Assembly: GCA_028713555.1 (NCBI GenBank)
Contig: JAQTOA010000004.1
Span: 186,001 to 250,000, forward strand
From: Sterolibacterium sp.
Lineage (GTDB): Bacteria; Pseudomonadota; Gammaproteobacteria; Burkholderiales; Rhodocyclaceae
DNA: 64,000 bases
Direction: 5' to 3'
The stretch's first letter is position 1. Every line of letters starts with the position of its first letter. A model generated the notes under the pieces. That model was not told where the DNA came from. It worked only from the letters and a program-made list of their open reading frames with translations, and did no database searches. Shown here in pieces: positions 59,432 through 64,000 of this stretch. The translations under genes were made by a program, and so were the position numbers.

Positions 59432-60367
59432 TCAAGGCAGCGGGACTGCCTCAATCAAGCGAGTAGCGATCTGCGCGGCATTTAGCCGCATCAAGGTATC
59501 GCCAGCCGGCCGCAGGCGATGCGGTGCCACCGCCGGCAGGATCACCTGCACGTCTTCGGGAAGCGCATGATCGCGCCCTGCCAACAGCGCCCAGGCGCGC
59601 GCCGCACCCAACAGCGCCAAAGCCGCGCGCGGCGACAGGCCAACTTGGTAATCTGGCGACTGACGCGTATGGGTAACCAGGGCCTGGATGTAGTCGATCA
59701 GCGCATCGGCAACGTACACCTTGGTCACTGCCTGTTGCAAGGCAGCCAACTCTTCAGCGGCCAAGCAAGGGCTAAGGCCTGAGATCATCTCGCGTCTATC
59801 GGCGCCGCGCAGCAATTCCCGTTCGGCATCGAAATCGGGATAGCCAAGATCGATGCGCATCAGAAAACGATCAAGCTGAGATTCTGGCAACGGGAAGGTG
59901 CCGATCTGATGGGAAGGGTTCTGCGTGGCAATGACGAAGAATGGAGCTGGCAAAGGCCTGGTTTCCCCTTCGGTAGTCACTTGACGCTCTTCCATTGCCT
60001 CCAGCAAAGCACTCTGGGTTTTGGGTGTGGCGCGGTTAACTTCGTCGGCAAGAACCAGTTGGGCGAATATCGGTCCCGGATGAAACGTAAAGCCGCCGCT
60101 GGTACGATCGAACACGGAAACGCCGATGATATCGGCTGGCAGCATGTCGCTGGTAAACTGAATGCGCTGGAACTGCATACCGAGAAGTCGTGCCAGCACG
60201 TGGGCCAGGGTAGTCTTGCCGACGCCGGGCAAGTCTTCTATCAGAAGGTGGCCGCGCGCCAGCAAACAGGCGAGCGACAGGCGAACCTGGCGTTCCTTGC
60301 CGAGGATAACACCGCCAGCTTGGCGGATGATTTCGGCGAGGGGTGACAGTAAGCCGGATGAATGCAT
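59432..60367 (-). CDS. MoxR-family AAA+ ATPase
   Basis: 311 residues. Walker A LPGVGKTTLAHVLA, Walker B LVLADEVNRATPKTQ, sensor FFVIATQNP and the lid domain GLSPRAALALLGAARAWA. MoxR ATPases act as chaperones for vWA-type partners, here probably the DUF58 protein encoded 29 nt downstream. Confidence 0.94.
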   Translation of the reverse strand: MHSSGLLSPLAEIIRQAGGVILGKERQVRLSLACLLARGHLLIEDLPGVGKTTLAHVLARLLGMQFQRIQFTSDMLPADIIGVSVFDRTSGGFTFHPGPIFAQLVLADEVNRATPKTQSALLEAMEERQVTTEGETRPLPAPFFVIATQNPSHQIGTFPLPESQLDRFLMRIDLGYPDFDAERELLRGADRREMISGLSPCLAAEELAALQQAVTKVYVADALIDYIQALVTHTRQSPDYQVGLSPRAALALLGAARAWALLAGRDHALPEDVQVILPAVAPHRLRPAGDTLMRLNAAQIATRLIEAVPLP

Positions 60368-60452
60368 GATCTAGGGATTTACGTCTATGAGGTTAAACAG
60401 AGGATAATGTAAAATTCTCGTAAATTGTAAGCTTGTTACGACTCCAGATGGC

Positions 60453-61376
60453 ATGACTACTGCATTTATTACTCATCGAGATTGCTGGCAGCACGACATG
60501 GGCGCCCATCATCCGGAGTGTCCTGATCGGCTTGGCGCCATCAACGATCGGTTGATTTCATCCGGAATTGATCTTCACCTTGCCTACTACGATGCACCAC
60601 TCGCGACTCGGGAGCAGTTGCTGCGCGCCCATCCGAGCAAACACATCGAGTTCATCGAACAGAGCGCGCCGAAGCATGGCATCGTGCACGTCGATCCAGA
60701 CACGGCGATGAATTCAGGCACCTGGAACGCAGCGCTCCGTTCCGCCGGTGCCGGCGTTTTGGCCACCGACCTGGTGATGCAAGGCGCCGTATCGACAGCC
60801 TTTTGCGCTGTACGGCCTCCTGGCCATCATGCCGAAAGAACCAAGCCCATGGGTTTTTGCTTCTTTAACAATGTCGCCATCGCCGCCCTGCATGGCATCG
60901 AGGCGTGGGGCCTGGAACGGGTCGCCATCGTCGATTTCGACGTGCATCACGGCAACGGCACCGAGGATATTTTTTCCGGCAACGACAAGGTGCTGATGGT
61001 GAGCACTTTCCAGCATCCTTTCTACCCGTTTTGTGGCACCGACCATCCTGCGGCCAACATGCTTAATATACCGCTGCCCGCCGGCACGCGCGGCGACGCT
61101 TTTCGCCAAGTCGTCAGTGATATCTGGCTGCCACGTCTTTATGCATTCGCACCACAACTTATCTACATCTCGGCGGGTTTCGACGCCCACTATGAAGATG
61201 ATATGGCATCCCTGGGCTTGGTCGAATCCGACTACAGCTGGGTGACGCAGCAAATAATGGAGGTTGCGGCAAGCTCCGCGCAAGGACGTATTGTCTCCAT
61301 GCTTGAGGGCGGCTACGCCCTGTCGGCAATGGCGCGTAGTGTCGCGGCACACATCAAAGTGCTGGCTGATCTTTAG
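60453..61376 (+). CDS. Histone deacetylase family protein
   Basis: 307 residues. Zinc-dependent deacetylase fold: PGHHAERTKPMGFCFFNNVAIAA, metal ligands in DFDVHHGNGTEDIF and SAGFDAHYEDDMASLGL. Bacterial members deacetylate acetylated lysines, polyamines or small molecules; with acs in the region an acetate link is tempting but unproved. Divergent from moxR. Confidence 0.92.
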   Translation: MTTAFITHRDCWQHDMGAHHPECPDRLGAINDRLISSGIDLHLAYYDAPLATREQLLRAHPSKHIEFIEQSAPKHGIVHVDPDTAMNSGTWNAALRSAGAGVLATDLVMQGAVSTAFCAVRPPGHHAERTKPMGFCFFNNVAIAALHGIEAWGLERVAIVDFDVHHGNGTEDIFSGNDKVLMVSTFQHPFYPFCGTDHPAANMLNIPLPAGTRGDAFRQVVSDIWLPRLYAFAPQLIYISAGFDAHYEDDMASLGLVESDYSWVTQQIMEVAASSAQGRIVSMLEGGYALSAMARSVAAHIKVLADL

Positions 61377-61415
61377 TTCAGGTAAAATCAGTTTTTTTCT
61401 TTCGGACTGCAGTCC

Positions 61416-62294
61416 ATGATTACAGGATCAATTCCAGCCATCGCCACGCCGATGCATGCTGACGGTCGCCTCGACTTGGCCCGGCTGCGAAGTTATATCG
61501 ATTGGCATATTGCCGAGGGCTCCGACGGCGTCGTCGTCGTCGGCACCACCGGCGAATCACCGACGGTGAATTTCGACGAGCATTGTGCGTTGATGCGTTG
61601 CGTCATCGAACAGGTCGCCGGACGCATTCCAGTGATCGCCGGCACCGGCGCCAACTCGACCAGGGAGGCAATCGAGCTGGCCACATTCGCCAAGCAAGCC
61701 GGCGCCACAGCCCACCTGTCGGTTGTGCCTTATTACAACAAGCCAACTCAGGAAGGGCTCTACCGCCACTTCAGGAGCATCGCCGAGTCGGTCGATCTGC
61801 CGATGATCTTGTATAACGTGCCCGGGCGGACGGTCGCTGACCTGTCCAACGACACCACCCTGCGTTTGTCCAATGTGCCCGGCATCGTGGGAATAAAGGA
61901 TGCCACTGGCAACATCGAACGCGGCAGCGATCTTATCAAGCGGATTCCGCCAGGCTTCGCCTGCTACAGCGGCGACGACGCCACCGCACTGTCGCTGATG
62001 TTGCTCGGTGGTCACGGCACCATTTCTGTCACCGCCAACGTCGCGCCGCGCTTGATGCACGCCATGTGCGCCGCAGCCATGGCCAGCCAAGTTGACTTGG
62101 CGCGCGAAATCAACTTCCGTTTGCTCGGCTTGCATCGCAATTTGTTTCTCGAGGCCAATCCGATTCCGGTCAAATGGGCGCTGGCGCGCATGGGGCATAT
62201 GACTGATGGATTGCGCTTGCCGCTGACTCCGCTTTCTCCGGAGTTCCACGAACGTGTCCGAATTGCCTTGAGCGACGCGGACATTAAGATTTAA
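61416..62294 (+). CDS. dapA: 4-hydroxy-tetrahydrodipicolinate synthase
   Basis: 292 residues. Condenses pyruvate and aspartate semialdehyde in lysine and diaminopimelate synthesis. [35 protein letters not shown] and the Schiff-base lysine in GIKDATG are all present. It precedes bamC, as in many proteobacteria. Confidence 0.97.
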   Translation: MITGSIPAIATPMHADGRLDLARLRSYIDWHIAEGSDGVVVVGTTGESPTVNFDEHCALMRCVIEQVAGRIPVIAGTGANSTREAIELATFAKQAGATAHLSVVPYYNKPTQEGLYRHFRSIAESVDLPMILYNVPGRTVADLSNDTTLRLSNVPGIVGIKDATGNIERGSDLIKRIPPGFACYSGDDATALSLMLLGGHGTISVTANVAPRLMHAMCAAAMASQVDLAREINFRLLGLHRNLFLEANPIPVKWALARMGHMTDGLRLPLTPLSPEFHERVRIALSDADIKI

Positions 62295-62324
62295 TTTGAA
62301 TTGACGCACATTCACGAGGCGCGC

Positions 62325-63464
62325 ATGAAACGTAACCCACTCTTGTCTTCGTTGTTGATACTCGCCGCACTTACGCTTGCTGCTTGTGGCGGCACGCTTT
62401 TCGAATCGAAAAAGATCGACTACAAATCAGCGGCCAAGCTGCCGTCTCTGGAAGTCCCGCCTGACCTTACTGCGCCTAGCCGCGACGATCGTTATGCTAT
62501 GCCCGACGCCAGTGCCAGGAGTACAGCCACTTTTTCCGCATATTCCGGCGAACGTAGCGGCCAGACTCGCGCCGCCACGTCCACGGATATATTGCCGCAA
62601 GTGGACAAAGTACGCATTGAACGCTCTGGCACACAACGTTGGCTAGTTGTTAACGGCACACCGGACCAGCTCTGGCCTGGCATCAAGGAGTTCTGGCGGG
62701 AAACTGGTTTTTCCATCAGTGTCGAAAAACCTGAAGCTGGCATCATGGAAACCGACTGGAACGAGAACCGTGCCAAACTGCCGCAAGACTTTATCCGCAG
62801 AACGATCGGCAGTGTGCTTGACGCGATGTATTCGACCTCAGAACGCGACAAATTCCGTACTCGCCTAGAGAAAGGGGCAGAAACGGGCACCACTGAAATT
62901 TATATCAGCCACCGCGGTGTATATGAAATATATATCAATGAGGGTAAAACCGAGACACGCTGGCAGCCTCGTCAGGCCGACCCCGAACTCGAAGCGGAGA
63001 TGTTGAGGCGCCTGATGGTACGCCTCGGTTCCACAGAGGAACGCGCCAAAACACTGATCACGACCGAGCAGAAGCAAGAACGTGCAAAGCTGGCTCAAGC
63101 CGCAGACGGTAGTGGCGCCCTTGAATTGCAAGAACCGTTCGACCGCTCCTGGCGTCGAGTTGGCTTGGCGCTGGATCGCGTTGGTTTTACCGTGGAAGAT
63201 CGTGACCGCGCGCAAGGCCTCTACTTCGTGCGTTACATCGACCTTGAATCAGACAACAGCAAGAAAGAAGAGAAAGGATTTTTCTCCAGGCTGGCATTCT
63301 GGAAGAGTAGCAAACCTGACTTGAGTCAAACTCCACAATACCGCATTCACATTAAAAGCGCAGGCAATACCAGCACCATTCAAGTTCTAACGCGTGAGGG
63401 CGGTGTGGAAAAATCCGATATTTCCAGGAAGATTCTTGGGTTACTGTTCGAGCAGCTTAAATGA
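62325..63464 (+). CDS. bamC: Outer membrane assembly lipoprotein BamC
   Basis: 379 residues. Lipobox LTLAAC at the end of the signal peptide. The unstructured BamD-binding arm (KLPSLEVPPDL) and two helix-grip domains (WLVVNGTPDQLWPGIKEFW, RVGLALDRVGFTVEDRDRA) fit BamC. ATG at 62325 gives the signal sequence. A part of the beta-barrel assembly machine. Confidence 0.93.
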   Translation: MKRNPLLSSLLILAALTLAACGGTLFESKKIDYKSAAKLPSLEVPPDLTAPSRDDRYAMPDASARSTATFSAYSGERSGQTRAATSTDILPQVDKVRIERSGTQRWLVVNGTPDQLWPGIKEFWRETGFSISVEKPEAGIMETDWNENRAKLPQDFIRRTIGSVLDAMYSTSERDKFRTRLEKGAETGTTEIYISHRGVYEIYINEGKTETRWQPRQADPELEAEMLRRLMVRLGSTEERAKTLITTEQKQERAKLAQAADGSGALELQEPFDRSWRRVGLALDRVGFTVEDRDRAQGLYFVRYIDLESDNSKKEEKGFFSRLAFWKSSKPDLSQTPQYRIHIKSAGNTSTIQVLTREGGVEKSDISRKILGLLFEQLK

Positions 63465-63469
63465 TTACT

Positions 63470-63545
63470 TGGGGTGGCCGATGGGGCTCGAACCCACGAC
63501 AACTGGAATCACAATCCAGGACTCTACCAACTGAGCTACGGCCAC
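63470..63545 (-). tRNA. tRNA-His (anticodon GTG)
   Basis: Acceptor GTGGCCG/CGGCCAC with C discriminator and encoded CCA. Anticodon stem CTGGA/TCCAG, loop TTGTGAT. A C at 63546 can encode the G-1 that tRNA-His needs. Last gene of the three-tRNA transcript. Confidence 0.95.
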
Positions 63546-63611
63546 CACTGGTGCTGCAAAACATCAGCAAATCACTGTCATCAACCCACAGTGCCAATCA
63601 AACCGGCACTG

Positions 63612-63688
63612 TGGCATGCCCGACAGGAATCGAACCTGTAACCCCCAGCTTAGAAGGCTGGTGCTCTATCCGGTTGAGCTACGGGCAC
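63612..63688 (-). tRNA. tRNA-Arg (anticodon TCT)
   Basis: Acceptor GTGCCCG/CGGGCAT (with a G-T pair), anticodon stem CCAGC/GCTGG, loop CTTCTAA, encoded CCA. Reads AGA/AGG. Confidence 0.95.
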
Positions 63689-63699
63689 CCATCGGTCAC

Positions 63700-63776
<77 letters not shown>

Positions 63777-63786
63777 AGAGCCGCGC

Positions 63787-63815
63787 ATTCTACGCGCACC
63801 ATTGTTCCGGGTCAA
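63787..63815 (-). promoter_or_regulatory. Promoter of tRNA-Pro/Arg/His cluster
   Basis: On the minus strand TTGACC (63810-63815), 17 bp, TAGAAT (63787-63792). The GC-rich GCGCGG after the -10 recalls a stringent discriminator. A plus-strand TATAAT at 63829-63834 may belong to the divergent dksA. Confidence 0.78.
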
Positions 63816-63894
63816 ATTTTCTCCTCTCTATAATGCAAAATATTTTAACTTGCGGCGCGCTCGCATTTCGTTTATAAAGCTCCCTTTTCCGCTG

Positions 63895-64000
63895 ATGAAC
63901 TGCAACCCGATGATCGATGAATTCCAGCATAGACAACTTCCACCCTACCTGCCGAAGAAGGGAGAAGAGTATATGAACAACAAACAGCAGGCGCACTTCC
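63895..64000 (+). CDS. dksA: DksA, N-terminal part only (window edge)
   Basis: The reading frame [19 protein letters not shown] matches the conserved N-terminal part of DksA (E. coli has a GEEYMNEAQLAHF segment there). The visible 35 codons start at ATG 63895; ATG 63910 and 63973 are alternative starts. DksA binds RNA polymerase and, with ppGpp, controls rRNA/tRNA genes such as the adjacent cluster. The zinc finger and coiled coil lie beyond the window. Confidence 0.78.
   Translation, partial: MNCNPMIDEFQHRQLPPYLPKKGEEYMNNKQQAHF

Noticed and set aside
63829-63834. TATAAT as the dksA promoter
   Set aside because: No acceptable -35 at 16-18 bp; kept only as a remark with the tRNA promoter.

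Overview
The window looks like a betaproteobacterial chromosome, probably Rhodocyclales or a close relative. The evidence is the gene order: surE-pcm-nlpD-rpoS, a MoxR/DUF58/TgpA-like transglutaminase block, dapA-bamC, a Pro/Arg/His tRNA cluster next to dksA, and a gmd-fcl-manC GDP-sugar operon. This placement is by recognition of proteins and gene order only; no search was run.

Layout. 1-2298: two unrecognised genes, the first cut by the window edge and the second HEAT-repeat-like. 2.5-12.3 kb: host genes acs, class I fumarase, a small secreted protein, murI, a frameshifted HDOD gene, manC-fcl-gmd on the minus strand, and a PilZ protein. 12,337-50,687: a complete 38.3-kb prophage integrated in a tRNA-Arg(ACG) gene and bounded by a 47-bp direct repeat. 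50.7-64 kb: host genes again (tRNA-Arg, lipase-like hydrolase, surE-pcm-nlpD-rpoS, mltB, transglutaminase/DUF58/MoxR, a histone-deacetylase-family protein, dapA, bamC, three tRNAs, and the start of dksA).

The prophage is a P2/P4 hybrid. Its structural half follows P2 almost gene for gene: Q P / O N M L X, lysis genes, R S / V W J I, fibre genes / FI FII E-E' T U D. It keeps the P2 -1 frameshift heptamer in gene E and carries an Ogr-type activator. Three 19-bp dyads, TGTAA-N9-T(T/G)ACA, stand before the O/P, V and FI operons and fit late-promoter activator boxes. The regulatory and replication half is P4-like: a TOPRIM/zinc-finger/helicase replication protein, small P4-style proteins, an excisionase-like HTH gene overlapping the integrase, and structured leader RNAs before antirepressor genes. 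The left end holds an iteron-rich inverted-repeat region (candidate origin) and a candidate cos site.

The most interesting part is the regulatory network. Two separate leaders, one at each end of the prophage, each combine a promoter, an early terminator, a C4/CI-like antisense RNA and target loops, and each precedes an antirepressor-type gene (BRO-N on the left, Rha on the right). The antisense loops have different sequences, so the two switches are predicted not to cross-talk. Each antirepressor gene is followed by the same pair of small genes, and the second of the pair is nearly identical at the two ends. A third antirepressor (P22_AR-N type) sits in the early operon under a conventional HTH repressor. 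Two helical modules are shared among the BRO, P22_AR, Rha and primase proteins, which links antirepression to replication in a way I have not seen described. Two toxin-antitoxin operons, both with promoters so close to the toxin start that the mRNA should be leaderless, complete the accessory content.
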